In this document: positions 19,761-31,430 of the stretch, piece after piece
Layout of the letters: every line of letters begins with the position of its first letter
Numbering within the stretch: position 1 is the first letter of the stretch
Source: Gonapodya prolifera JEL478
Taxonomy: Eukaryota; Monoblepharomycota; Monoblepharidomycetes; Monoblepharidales; Gonapodyaceae
Assembly: GCA_001574975.1 (NCBI GenBank)
Contig: KQ965733.1
Location: 747,012-811,011 of the forward strand
Length of the DNA stretch: 64,000 nt
Direction of reading: 5' to 3'
The notes under the pieces: generated by a model
Database searches by the model: none
Seen by the model: only the letters and a program-made list of their open reading frames with translations
What the model was told of the DNA's origin: nothing
Translations under genes and position numbers: made by a program

Positions 19761-21337
19761 GAACATGTGAAAAAGAACTCAATACAGAAACTTACACCAT
19801 TCCACGCCTCACTTGAACACATCTTCTACTCCACCCAAACACATTATGACCCATACCATGACACAGCACCACCTTGTAGTAAGGTTACTACAGGCATTAG
19901 TCACAAGGGTAAGATTAGAGTTGAATAGAAATTGCTCTGTTGTTCTTCTAATACATGTGCTTATATATTGGACAGCACCAAGGGTGCTGTGGTCTCAACA
20001 CCTTCCAGCACCAACCAGTGCCAACCTGTTGGCCTGCTCCCTGGTGGACTGTAGGAGTTCTGCCACAACTTCTAAGCCCAATCCCCTGTGAACAGTAAGT
20101 TCACATGTCCTACATGAACAGTGACACTGTATGTGTCCCACAAGTTATTATGTGACACAAGCATCTGTTGTCTCTGTTTGGCCTTGGAGTCAATACTGGC
20201 GTTGACAGGCACCAGATGGTCAGACACATGGTACAGGAGCAGGTGTTGGAACTTGACACACCAGCTGTTCTGTTCCATGCCTCCAGAGATCCACACCTGG
20301 CACTAATACAACAGCACTGTTGCAGGCACAACATGCAAAGGAAGTTGAGCTCCCAGCACTGTTTCTCCATGCTGGGGACTAGTGTCAGATGGTAGAGTGT
20401 GGCTTCCAAAAGGTGCAACAGAGCAGACAGGAGTGTGCACAGCTCCAAGTTCTTTGTGTTCTTGCACTTGAGAGCAAATTCCAGGCAGAGTTCCTGCAAC
20501 TCCAGCCCATACTCCATCAAAGCACAAGCAACATTTTGTTGATGTTTGCCACCACTTCAGGCACCCAATTAGACATGTAGAAGCCCCTTTGGTTGCTGTG
20601 TTGCCACAACTTTCCAGACCATTTCACAGTGTTCTTCACACCAAGGCCATACCAGATGGTTGGAAAGTTTTGCCAAGATACTGGGTGTTTTTAGTCAGTT
20701 CCTCTCTACCCTGCTTTACTCTGCTCACAGGTTCTAGGGAGACAGAAGAACTTGCTGAGGAAAAGAGAAGAGAGTGGGACAATCTGTATCACAGGAAGAA
20801 GTTTGTAGGCAAGCTGAATTTTTGGTATCACTCCTTATGGCTGTCACGTTTTTAGACCCCCCATGCAACTGAAGCCCCCCACCCTGTGAATCAGTACCCC
20901 CACATACTTAATTGGGCTTATGCCTTACTGTGTTGTGACCTTTGTTTGCTAAGAGTTTGTATTTGTTTTCAGAAGGCTAACAAATCTATTGCAAAGCAGT
21001 GGAGGAGATCCAGTCATTTTGAGCACATGCCTTGCCATTCCATCCATCTACACAGTTGCGTGGATTTCTTAACTGCACATTGATTCTATCAATTGCACAC
21101 GTGCAACGTGAAAGATGGTACCGCAACTGTGAATTACTTTGGAGGCAACGGCGGCCCCATTGCCTGCTGTATTATAAAATTTGGACGTTTTTGCTACCCC
21201 TGTTACGTGAATGCCTGACGTCAACTCTCTACAAGTTGATCAAGAACGGTGGATTTAGATTCCATTCTCGTGTAGTATCAGGCTCAAAACTGTTTTATCA
21301 ATGCAGCGGAAACAGAATAAATAGCTGGAAAGGTATT
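19761..21337. other. AT-rich end of the repeat island, no assignable gene
   Basis: Several frames of 60-136 codons occur on both strands (for example the minus-strand frame 20110-20520), but they overlap one another and show no known domain. A minus-strand segment near 20085-20130 reads SCRTCELTV. Similar segments occur at about 17270 and 19240 on the plus strand (SCQTSELTV, SCRTCKLTV), so pieces of one multi-exon element seem scattered here. Confidence 0.4.
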
Positions 21338-23101
21338 CTACTTGGATGCAACTTTCTTTTGTGGGTGATATTCCACATTACCATCTTTGTCCACTGTCAG
21401 CATAGGTTGTTCTGACAAGCTCTCAATACTGTCAGCCATGTGTTCAAGGAATTGTGATGTCGGCCGGAGTCGGGCAGACCCTGCTACAACCGGTCGGTAC
21501 GATCCCCCATTACTGCTATCATAGGCATACGACATTCCCAGAAGCGCAGCAGTTGAAGCCTTATACATGCCAAGGCTGTGCATGTTGGATAGTGCAGGGA
21601 CCAGAGTAGATGGCTTGCTCTGTTGACCGATTGATGATGGATTGGTGCTCGAAGCGGGCTCAGCTGAATCTCCATTGGATGCAAATAATATTGGACTTGG
21701 CCCAAACAGGTGCGGGCGATCCTAGGTAATGAGGTCAGACCCAGAGTTAATGCATTTTGGGCTTCGTGCAGCAAAGAAACAAACAAAGTACCTCAACCAT
21801 GCCCTTTGACGGACTACCACTAAGGACAGGTGGCCGAAGTTCATTTGGCACTTTGAGCGCTGCAGATTCAGCAGGATGAACACTTGCCCCTCTTTGACGG
21901 GAAGGTAGAAACGCTGTGAGGGGATCTGCTCCTTTACTGGTGCTTGCCAAGTCTGCGCTCGAGACGGAATCTGACTGTAATGAGTTCACAGGTGCGAGCT
22001 TGTCCCACGCTCCTGTTGCCTTGGAGGTAAATGATTGCGACAGCGGTAGCGTTTTGGTATCTCCGCCGCGACTGGAAGGGTTGGAGAGCGCCCTCAATCT
22101 CGTCACACCCTCAGCTGTTTCCGAGGTGTCGGCACCTCGAAGGAATCTGAAGCGAGATTCCGCCGTCAACCCAGCGACAAATGAGGATTTCATAACTTCG
22201 GCTTCAGCAGACACGTTTGCTTCCGCAGGGATGGTCAGAGAATCTAGTGCTTCGGTAATGGGAGTGCCCTGGTTTGCCAATGCGACTGCAATGTCATCAA
22301 ATAGAGACGATTCCGCCGCTTCCGCCTTTGGAATTAAGTCATGGGACATATTTGAGACACTGGGGGCATCCACAACTGGTGGAATGGAAGGCGAAGTTGG
22401 GTTGGGCATCATCGAAGGCTCAGAAACCGGAGTCTCAATCTGATGACCCTTCTGTTCCGCCAAGGTTGCCCCGCCGTTGAGAGTTTCAGTGGAATTCGAC
22501 GTCGAAAGATGTGATGCTGGATTCGCAATCATCGAAACACCATTTGGCGAATTCTCTGGTTCCGCAATCGCCTTCTGGGAGATATCAAGTGACTGTACAG
22601 CAGGCACTTTTCGCTTGGAAGATACGTTTTGCACCAATAAACGCTCCTTCAAAATAACCGCAAGTGTCTCTGCCCGAATAAGCTCCAGCCTCGCTTCTTC
22701 GTTTTGAGTACGTTCCCATTCCAACAAAGTTTGCAGGCGTCCGATGTCCTCTTCCAGGGCAGCAACACGCGCAAAAGCATCAGAGAGCGAGTCGGTTGTG
22801 GTCTCAACAAGTCGAGACAACGTCTGATGCCTGTCGAGCAGTTATTACTCCGTCCACAACTATATTCTTCGTTCGAGAGCCAACTCACTCGCTCAACAGG
22901 CGAGCATTTTCAGATTGTAGCCGAGCGTTTTCGCCTGCAGCCAGCAAACTCAGACCATGGTTGTAGGAAAGAGTGACCATGTTCATTTCACTCACCTCGC
23001 AGTCTCGACGTTTCGATCCCAAGTCTCCGCACATTGTCCATGTACTCTCCATCTCCTGTCGACAAAGAAAGCTCATGAGAGCTCTCATTCGACGTTGCCA
23101 T
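21338..23101 (-). CDS. Coiled-coil, Ser-rich protein, unknown
   Basis: The minus-strand gene starts MATSNESSHELSLSTGDGEY (ATG 23099-23101). Exon 1 ends ETSRLR and joins to GENARLQSENARLLSE, then an exon with LVETTTDSLSDAFARVAALE, DIGRLQTLLEWERTQNEEA and LELIRAETLAVILKERLL: a heptad pattern of about 90 residues, so a coiled coil. About 230 Ser/Pro/Ala-rich residues follow, then a last exon ending VDKDGNVEYHPQKKVASK (stop at 21338). It could be a scaffold or cytoskeletal adaptor. The family is not recognised. It is the first host gene to the right of the island and its composition is again host-like. Confidence 0.7.
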
Positions 23102-23208
23102 GAAAGGGTTCGGCAAAATGCATTGATCCCAAATTTGTCGCTTTGCTTGTCTTTTTCCCCAACTGCAGACCCCCTTGATAAAAATTATTGTAGTAATTTT
23201 AATCATTT

Positions 23209-25522
23209 CTATAATGCCCTCTGGAGAAACTCTTGATTTATAGCCACTTCCCAGTCTTCTTCATCAACCAAATCACCGGGGCCAAGGTCCACCGCCCCCT
23301 CGAAGAGGTTTTGATAACACGCCGTCCCGGGCTGGTTAAAATGCGTGTACGGCCGGGCTTTTATATCAAACAAACGGTCATGATATTGTTGAGCAAGCCG
23401 GGAACTCAAGGAACTTACCAGGGCTCAGCCAAGCACCACAGAGATAGCAAAAATGTGTCTGGAATTCGGGAGCACGGAGAAGTCAATATTTAACAGGGAT
23501 GCCCATGATCATGATAACAATGTTCCACTCACCTTGCACCTGCTGCAAGTCCTTTACACAAAAAAAAGGGTGAAATGCTCGCTCGAGAAGCACGAAACAT
23601 CACACAATCGAAAACTCACATATGATTACAACCATCACTCTTTTGCACGTGCAAGCCACATTCGGGACAGTCTTTCGAGTTCTCGACGAGCCACTTCCGC
23701 GATTCTCTTTCATTTTCCCAGTCGCGTGCCATTTTGCGGAGCATTTTTTCACCATAGCGCTTCTCGAGGAATGTTACCTGTGTGATGTCACCTGATTGTG
23801 ACGCCTTGAGGTAACTCTCGACAATGGGCGCAAAGCTGCGCCAGCTGGTACAACACATGATGTCGTCACGTTTGCAAGCGGAAAAGTGAGGAGTCCAGAT
23901 GAGCACGTACTTGCATATTTTTGTGCTATTGCCGTGCCAGGATCTTTGACATACGGCACAGAAACCTATGAAAAAGGTGAAATGATGTCACAAGAACCAA
24001 TTCTATCGCAACTCACAGAATCCGCAATGGGTGCTGTGTTAACATAGTGAAAGTATTTACTTTTGTCCGACGAACCCTTGACGAAGAGGCACATACCAAG
24101 TTGCCATTCTGACGCCTGTTTGGTCACCACTTTCAGATTCTTGTATATTTGCAGGCGCTTGACAGAAAGGCCGGGGGCAAAAGCAAATATCGGAACGTGA
24201 TTCGAGCTGTTTCTTCTGCCAGAGAGAGTCATATCGCTCAAACAAGCCTGGACAACACTTTTGTCCTTGAGTGTGATCGACGAACGCTGCGTCTCATACA
24301 CCACTCACTCTCCCCCAGAAGCTCCCTAAGAGCTGCACGAGGAATTTGTCCTCGATGTGTGTCTTCCGCAGCTTGCGAACCACCATCCACAGCCGGAGGT
24401 TGTCTCTTTGTACATGACACATCAAAGCAGAGACCAACAGACTGCAGATCTTCCTCGACTTGTACAGTGAAGTATTCGCGTGAGCAATCGGCGCTGAAAA
24501 ATTCAGGTTGGTTGGCTCGCAAATCCTCTGAGAATTCATCAGCAGATATTCACCAAAATACATGGACACAAGGATCAAACTGTACGCATGCAGAGCCTCG
24601 AAGCTCCTATTCGAGTGAACAGAAGAGGAAGATACGGGTCATCCAGGAACCAAAAACGTAAACTCGAGCACGTAGGCACATTAAAGCAAACTCCACACTG
24701 AAATAATTTCGCGTCGAACTTCTCCTTTTCTTTCGCTCTATCAAAGGTAAGGAGCTCGTCCACAAGGTCCGGATCCTTGGAACGAAGAGCGATGGCAACA
24801 CGACCATCAGTGTTCGTTAGTGCTCCGAGTATGTCAAGAGCATTTGATCGCAAGAACTCCGCAAAGGAGTAGAGGCACTACGAAGGTAAATATTAGCGAA
24901 TCGATGGAAAGAAAGGACCGACATGACATACTGGAGCCCGCCCGTTTTCCTCCCAAAGTTCTACCAAGTGTCGCGCCAGATGTGCTCGCTGTTCGCTATC
25001 CAGCCAACTGACATCCAGCACAAAGTCTGGCGAGGATTGTGACGGATATGATGGGGGCAGTTGAAATCGCAGGGATATGGGTGGTATTTGTCGAACACTT
25101 GTGGAAGTTGGAGCGTCTCCAACTTGTATAATGACACTTTCCTCTGGTAGCTCAATGTGTGCACGAATGACGCCCGTCTTTCTTTCGGTTTCATCTCCCA
25201 TTTTGAGGTCCTCTCCATAAATAGCTTCCAGGGCAAGTAGTTCTTCGTTTTGCAATTCCAGATTCTCCACCCTTTCTTCATCTGACATCAAAATCTCGTT
25301 TCCTTCTACCTGAAGGGCAGCGGGATCTGGCGCTGCAGTTTCGGATTCAGCCTGATGATCCGTTGGCGAGGGAAGAGGTTCTGGTGGGGAGGGAGAGGAT
25401 CCATTTTCGGAAGAGGAGGCTGTCGCTTGGGAATCAAGATTGGGTGCCCGTGCTTGGGCTCCCTTTCGAGCTCTTGGCCGACCCCTCCCACGATTGTAGC
25501 GTGGGGGAGGATTGCACTGCAT
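23209..25522 (-). CDS. RNF14-like RBR E3 ubiquitin ligase (RWD-RING-IBR-RING)
   Basis: RBR ligases pass ubiquitin from E2 to a catalytic Cys in RING2 and then to the target. After a Pro/Ser-rich N-terminus with RGRGRPRARKG (ATG 25520-25522), an RWD domain is visible (ELLALEAIYGED; FQLPPSYPSQSSPDFVLDVS). LLTFDRAKEKEKFD and FQCGVCF start RING1, then YFTVQVEEDLQSVGLCFDV (split by introns), DICFCPRPFCQAP (IBR) and LEKRYGEKMLRKMARDWENE. KDCPECGLHVQKSDGCNHM is RING2, where the CxxC and GCNHM are diagnostic. The end reads NQPGTACYQNLFEG and EDWEVAINQEF. The order and linker match RNF14/ARA54. About ten exons. The start could lie further downstream, at the MSDEERVENLELQNEELLAL methionine (25288). Confidence 0.88.
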
Positions 25523-25764
25523 TTGTGAAGTAAGGAGAGCCGCCGGCCACAGCACCCTCAGCTCTTTGAATTCATATTACTCACTCGCCAGGCTGTCGCT
25601 TGCTATACCAACCCGGTTTGATCTCTCCGAGTGGTGACGAAGTTTCTTATCGGCCATCCTATCGTCCATCCTCCTTCGTTCGAAACCAATCGGACATCTA
25701 TCACGACCCGGTCTCCCATTTGTCGCGTCTTCGTTAGAATTCTTGTTTCTATCCTCTAATCGAC
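25523..25764. promoter_or_regulatory. Shared 5' region of the RBR ligase (-) and Vps2 (+)
   Basis: The 242 bases between divergent ATGs must hold both promoters. No TATA-like box is evident. Bidirectional use is inferred from orientation. Confidence 0.45.
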
Positions 25765-26738
25765 ATGTCTGGAATCCTTGAGACCCTTTTTGGCCGACAG
25801 AAGACACCCGCGGAGCTTCTCAGGCAACATCAACGCTCTTTACAACGCGCGATGCGGGAGCTGGACAGGGAGAGGGCAAAAATGGAGGCTTCCGAAAAGA
25901 AAATAATTCAGGACATTAAAAAGGCCGCCAAGGATAATCAGATGGTGGGCCTGACTCTGACCAAGTCAGTTGAATTCAGCCGTGTTCACGCAGTCTTGCT
26001 TTGTCGAACTTGCAACATCAGAACGCTTGTAAAACCATGGCGAAAGATCTTGTTCGGACGCGCCGCTATGTTCAGAAGTTTTATCAAATGAGAACGCAGC
26101 TGCAGGGCGTTTCACTCCGAATACAGGTGCTAAAGCTGTCACCGTGTGATCATCCAAAGCTCTTGATGACAATCCCCTCTTCGCACAGACTCTAAGATCG
26201 AATCAATCCATGTCCGAAGCGATGCGCGGTGTTACAAAGGCATGTTGAGAAGTTATGTTCCCTGCCGAACAACGTTTTCATGATTATTCGCTTAACAGGC
26301 AATGCGAATGATGAACAATCAAATTAAGCTTCCACAAGTCGCCCAGATTATGCAAGAATTTGAGAAGGAATCTCAAATGATGGACGTTAAAGAGGAAATG
26401 ATGAATGAGGCGATCGATGGAGCTATGGAAGACGACGAAGACGAAGATGAGGAAGAGCGTGTGGTACAGGAGGTTTTTGACGAGATTGGTATCAGCCTTG
26501 ACGCCCAGGTAATGTCAAGACTGGTTTTACACTTCATTTACGTTCCATTCTACAAACCTCTCTTCCGCCTCCTAACCCTGTTAAGCTTGCGAGCGCTCCC
26601 ACCTCGAAGGTCGGTGTTGCAGCTGCTGCAAAGGTTAAGAACACTCCTCAAGCTGTTGGAGCGTTTGGAGACGGAGGGGGAGCTGACGATATTGACGCGG
26701 CACTGCAGGCGAGATTGGACAATCTCAGAAGGGATTAG
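25765..26738 (+). CDS. VPS2: ESCRT-III subunit Vps2/CHMP2A
   Basis: Vps2 caps ESCRT-III filaments and recruits Vps4 for endosomal budding, cytokinesis and membrane repair. Exons give MSGILETLFGRQKTPAELLR, QRAMRELDRERAKME, EKKIIQDIKKAAKDNQM (donor follows), ACKTMAKDLVRTRRYVQKFY, LRSNQSMSEAMRGVTKAM, MMNNQIKLPQVAQIMQEFEK and MMDVKEEMMNEAIDGAM. The acidic stretch DDEDEDEEER comes next, and the C-terminus ends ALQARLDNLRRD. That last segment is the MIM1 motif (LxxRLxxLR) bound by the Vps4 MIT domain, so the family's regulatory end is intact. Size and order match CHMP2A. Stop at 26736-26738. Confidence 0.93.
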
Positions 26739-26916
26739 AGTGACTTGGTCATGCCGAATTGCAACGTTATTCCCGAGTTGTATGTTTTAGCAATATATTT
26801 TCGATATTCTCCGGCCAACAACTGAGACGGGGAGGTTCGGGGCGAGTGCAGAGTTCTTGAGTGCTTCGGTCCAATTCCATCCTCACAGTTCTTCGATTTC
26901 TTTGGCTTCATTCAGA

Positions 26917-28436
26917 ATGCCACCGAAATCAGCAAAATGTAAGCTTCACTGTCCGTGCGTTTTCTTTCACACATCCACACAGAAATGTCCACCTGGTAGC
27001 GGAACAGAAGGCCAAAGCCAAAATCGTCGAGGACAAGACGTTTGGGTTGAAGAACAAGAATAAGTCGTCCAAGGTAGCGAAATATGTCGAGCAAGTCAAA
27101 AAGCAAGTGGATCAGATGGGGAACAGGAAGGTGATGGTGAGATTTCGTGTTCTTCGAGTGAATTGAAAGTGAGGTCTCATTTTGCGTGACCACAAATTAA
27201 CAGGAAGCTAAGGAGAAGGCGAAAATGGACCTAGCGGCACGAAAGAAGGCCGAAGAGGAGAAGAAGAAAGAGATGGCGGAGCTGTTCAAGCCGGTCCAGG
27301 TTCAAAAGGTTCCCTTTGGTGGGTTCATCTGTTTGTGTTCCACGCTTGGTCTCTGGAGCTCATAGAGATATCTGAATGCAGGTGTGGATCCAAAAACTGT
27401 GTTGTGTCAGTTCTTCAAGGCGGGGCATTGCGAGAAGGGAGCTAAATGCAAGTTTTCGCATGACCTCAACATCGACAAGAAGGCGAGCAAAATCGACCTT
27501 TACACGGACCAACGGGACTCTAAAGGAAAAGAGAAGGATAATAAAGAAGGTGCGCGTTGTATTGTGCGTCTCAGAATGTTCCCCGTGATCACGTCCTTGT
27601 TTCGCCAACTTCAGATGCGTTCGAGTCGTGGGATCAAACTAAGCTCGAGCAAGTTGTGAACCAGAAGCACGCAGCCGAAGCTGCCGCGAACCAAAACCGT
27701 CCAACCGACATTGTCTGCAAGTTCTTCATCGATGCTATTGAATCGGGGAAGTATGGATGGTTCTGGGAATGCCCCAACGGAAATGAGAAGTGCAAATATC
27801 GTCACGCGTTGCCTCCTGGCTTTGTGTTAAAGAAAAAGGAAACAGCGGAAGAGAGGATGGAGCGGGAGGAGCGTGAAAAGGAGAACCAAATTTCCCTCGA
27901 AGAGTTCCTGGAAACAGAGGTGAGCTTCGTTATAAATGTTCTCTCTCAAGGGCGTTGCCAGAATTCTTGTCTCCAAGCGACACAACTTGGGACCCAACTT
28001 GACACCTGTGACATTCGAATCTTTCACCGCTTGGAAACAACGACGAAAGGAGGCAGCAAAGGCTACAGCGGAGCAAGCCGCAAAGGACCGTGAAGAGGCG
28101 TACCGGAGGCAGAAGGCTGGAGGGAAGGCTGCCATGCAATTTTCGGGCAGAGAACTCTTCGAGTTCAATCCAGAATGGCAAGGGCAAGATGACGACGAAG
28201 GTTTGGAGGAATACGAACGGGACGAATCGGAGCACGAGGAGGACGAGGACGAGGGTGCAAGCGGGGGCGGAGTGGAAGGTGCAGAAAGTCGAACAAATGG
28301 ACATCAACACGACGTTGGAGAGGGATCGTCGTCTGGTCGAACTGCCGATCAGCGTGCAGGAGGAGACGTTGATGAGGACTTGTTCGCCGGGGAAGAAATC
28401 GATGAAGATGACGACGATGATGAAGATGATGAGTAA
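26917..28436 (+). CDS. ZC3H15: DRG-family regulatory protein (ZC3H15/DFRP1/Tma46)
   Basis: This protein binds and stabilises the translational GTPase DRG1/Rbg1 on ribosomes. It starts MPPKSAK, then a short intron, KAKIVEDKTFGLKNKNKSSK and VAKYVEQVKKQV. Two CCCH zinc fingers follow: LCQFFKAGHCEKGAKCKFSH and the wider CKFFIDAIESGKYGWFWECP with CKYRH. Then LPPGFVLKKKE, the DRG-binding region ISLEEFLETE, and NLTPVTFESFTAWKQRR. AAMQFSGRELFEFNPEW and a long Asp/Glu tail close the protein. Every family segment is present in order. The three or four introns are short and GT-AG. Confidence 0.92.
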
Positions 28437-28637
28437 ACCAGTTCATGGTGACTTCTGATATGGTTTTCCATGATCATGAGGTCGAGTAGCGAGTAGTGGT
28501 GGGTCGGGTTGCCTAGCCCATTGTAGAGAGTCAAAGGACAATTCTCTCGAATGCAAAGTTTGTATACGCTTGACTGTAAACTAATTGATACAAACGCTGC
28601 AATCGCTGCGATCTTCGGAGCTATTTCCGAAAATCAA

Positions 28638-30025
28638 TCACCAAACCAAAGTTTTTTCAGCTGCTCTAGTGCAATGAAAGTGCAAACGGTGTGTGGACCT
28701 ATTCGAAGCCACATGGGGAGGAACTTGGTGAAGCAAAACAAGAGAAATGTCAGCAGTTCAATTTCAATGGGCCTGCGATGATGGCTCACCCCTGCAAACC
28801 AGCGATACGTCAGGTTACTTGGTCTCGATCAGACAACTGAACTGCTTTATAGAACGCACCTTTCCATAATGCCAAGACGCCCTCATCTTTCACTGTTTCG
28901 ACTAAACAATGCATCGCACTCCGGTATTGGATGCCTGAGGTCAATGCACTGCCAGCAGTTTTAGGAGCGGATGCCGCGTAATATCTTTCAGAAACACAGG
29001 AAGGGGTAAACAACGAGGATGTTACCGCTAAACTGGACATGGACTCACCGCACCATCACAGTGTCAATAGGTGTCATAGTGCACGCCACCTGTTTGATCG
29101 ATTAGACCTTGAAATTACTCAAAAAAAAGGTAGCGGGCACAACTCACCCCAAACCCTCCTAGCATACTGCTTAAGAAGTGTAATCCAACTCCGTCTTTTA
29201 CTCCCATGCGACTGACTTGGGCCTTTGCCCAGTCATACGTCGCGAATTGTGTTGCACCCCCAACACCGGTGCGAACACTGGCGGCGACGCTGCCATGAAA
29301 GAGGCCCCTAAGTCCGCCTTCGGTCTGGTAAATGGTCCGCAACATTGCGACCATGCCTTCACTCTGTCCAATTTTAGAGCCCGCTCCGACTGCAGTCGCT
29401 TGCAAGCGTGTTTTGACCAACATCAGGGGAGACGAATACCAATTGGAAAGTGCTCCGGCGATAAATCCGGCTAAGGCGTTTAGTGGAACGATGTTCCGTG
29501 GAGCTGAAGGACTTCTTCCAAACGCATTGTAGACAACCTCCTTCAAGGGATCGTACAAACCGAATCTTAAAGGTGTCGCCATCAGCCAATCTCAACCCGG
29601 CCTTGAACGGAACACGACGCTCATACCTAGCACCGTTCATCATCACTTGATAGACGTAAGCAGACATCAAACCCCGCTGAATACCGGGCAATCCTTCGTT
29701 TCTCAAGATGCCCCACGTAACCTTTCGCAGCGAAGGCTTATTGGAGTCATTTACAAGAACACCAGTGAGTTTTATCGCAGTTTGGTCCATCTGGAGCCTC
29801 GTTTTGACCACCTTGAGTGACGATAAGATTACCCAAAGAAGAAATCGATGGATTGCGTGAAAATCTTGTGCGTACGTCAAAGGGGTTTGAAGCCGTGACG
29901 GCAACGCAGCTGGCGATCGATCCCAGGAAAAGACCAACAGGGAGACTCATTGTGCGAGGGACCGGTTGCGGGGGAGGCGGAAGGAGGACGACGGGGGATT
30001 GGACCCCCGGTGCCATCGCTGCCAT
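28638..30025 (-). CDS. OAC1: Mitochondrial carrier, Oac1/SLC25A34-35 type
   Basis: Carriers of this branch exchange oxaloacetate, sulfate and related anions across the inner mitochondrial membrane. Three repeats are visible. The first has SNPFDVVKTRLQ, YQVMMNGARLGMATPLRFG and YDPLKEVV. The second has AGFIAGALSNWYSSP, LMLVKTRLQAT and RGLFHGSVAASVRTGVG. The third has TPIDTVMVR, SGIQYRSAMHCLVETVKDEG, VLALWKGAFYK and FLPMWLRIGPHTVCTF. The second signature lacks the acidic residue (SPLMLVK), as in Oac1-type carriers. An N-terminal extension MAAMAPGVQSPVVLLPPPPQ precedes the first repeat, and MSLPVGLF (29951) is a possible alternative start. The gene has several introns. The stop TGA is at 28638-28640. 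Confidence 0.85.
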
Positions 30026-30190
30026 CGTGATGCCGTGTGGAGGTGGGGGAAAAACGTACCTCAAGGATAAAATGGTAATGTATTTAGGCGGACCAAAGCA
30101 ACCCGTGCCAGTCTCCTGTGCCCTGCTCCACCTCTTCCTCATTTTTCTTTCCCTCCCCCTTTCTCGTTGGGCGATAATCAATGAATACCT

Positions 30191-30983
30191 TCACTCCATG
30201 CTCAGCCCATCCTCCATTCTCGGAAAGCGAGAAACGCGCTGACCTGTTAGCATCCAAGTCAACTTTATATCCAAACACATGATCACATGGCAGTACTCAC
30301 CCCCCAGAGAATCATAGAGAAGTAACCACACACGAACGACGCGGTTCGCGCACTACAAGAGAGGTTCGCCCAATCCCAGCACCCATTCGCAGCCATAGCG
30401 GTGGATCCAGCAAACCAAAAGAATGACCACAATGCAGAGGCGGCAATCTTAAATGATGGCCTCCTTGTGATTAATGGGGAAAGTAGGCGAGTTGGTGTGA
30501 ACTCGACGCACCGCGAATCGACCATTTGTCCAATCCCCAACTTGCTCGAAGGAATACCCAACGATGAACTGCGCCAAGAGGAGAAGCGTTCGATGAAGTT
30601 TTTTAAGCCACCCTTTTGTGCACTCACGGCCATATCTAGAACCCACGCAACCACACCAACGAAAACAAGGAAACCTGTTTCGTGATATGATCGGTCGATG
30701 GTCAAATAGCGTCTCGTCGAAGCGCAATCACTATTTACCTGTATATGTAATAGGAATTCCACTGGCGTAGCTGGCGGCGGCCGAGAATGCAATGAGGGCG
30801 AAGAGCCACTGTGGGGGAGGAAACGATTGACTCTGTTTCGGAAAACAGGATGTGAAGCGACATCCCACCTCAAGGAGGCGGACAACAGTACGAGGCTGCC
30901 GTGCGATGTCACTAGGGGTGATAATGTTCGAATTCGGGGACAAACGGACGGCGGGGTCACCGGAGTGAAGAGCGAGGTTCCAT
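30191..30983 (-). CDS. Four-TM membrane protein, MARVEL-like
   Basis: The minus-strand gene is reconstructed from short exons: MEPRSSLR (ATG 30981-30983), DIARQPRTVVRLLE, then WLFALIAFSAAASYASG (TM1), TGFLVFVGVVAWVLDM (TM2), LLLAQFIVGYSFEQV (TM3 candidate), IAASALWSFFWFAGSTAMA and ASFVCGYFSMILWG (TM4 and end). A final 53-base exon (30191-30243) would add about 16 residues. The first exon pair joins CG to TGAC across gtgacc...cccctag. The small size, RxVxRLLE entry and spacing of hydrophobic segments suggest a MARVEL domain, as in fungal eisosome/Nce102-like proteins, but no signature residue proves it. It is divergent from the cytochrome b5 gene. Confidence 0.6.
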
Positions 30984-31430
30984 CAAAGAAGCATTCAAGT
31001 GCAATTCGTGATCATCATGATGGCAGCAGTGGAAAAATCCTCACAGAATAGCCATGATGGAAACGGATGAGGGGAACCAAGTGATGTCCAAAGCTATTGA
31101 ACGCCCGGTGGCACAGACCAACCACTGACTACCAATTGTAACCAACTCCATTTTTACCAGACTACCAAAGTTATGGATGGCACAACAATATATTGTGAAA
31201 GAAACCAGAGGCTTACGTCAGGATATTTGGACAACCTTTAATAATTTCCTCGGTGTCTAGAATAGAAGCAAATAATCAACAGTGCAGAATTTTGAGTGCT
31301 AGGAGGGGTGAAACAGAATGGCGGAAGGCGAGCCGTATCAACAACAACACGAATTGAGTGTTGAAAAGCCGGGCCGGTGCCGCTCCGCCTAACTTTTCGC
31401 AGTTTCATTATCAATCATCCCACCACAACC

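Noticed and set aside
21916-22443. A 175-codon plus-strand frame
   Set aside because: It is the shadow of the minus-strand coiled-coil gene's Ser/Ala-rich exon and shows no independent support.
30283-30960. A 225-codon minus-strand frame as a single exon
   Set aside because: It mixes two true exons of the MARVEL-like gene with intron sequence and out-of-frame parts; the spliced reading gives better membrane segments and a real ATG.
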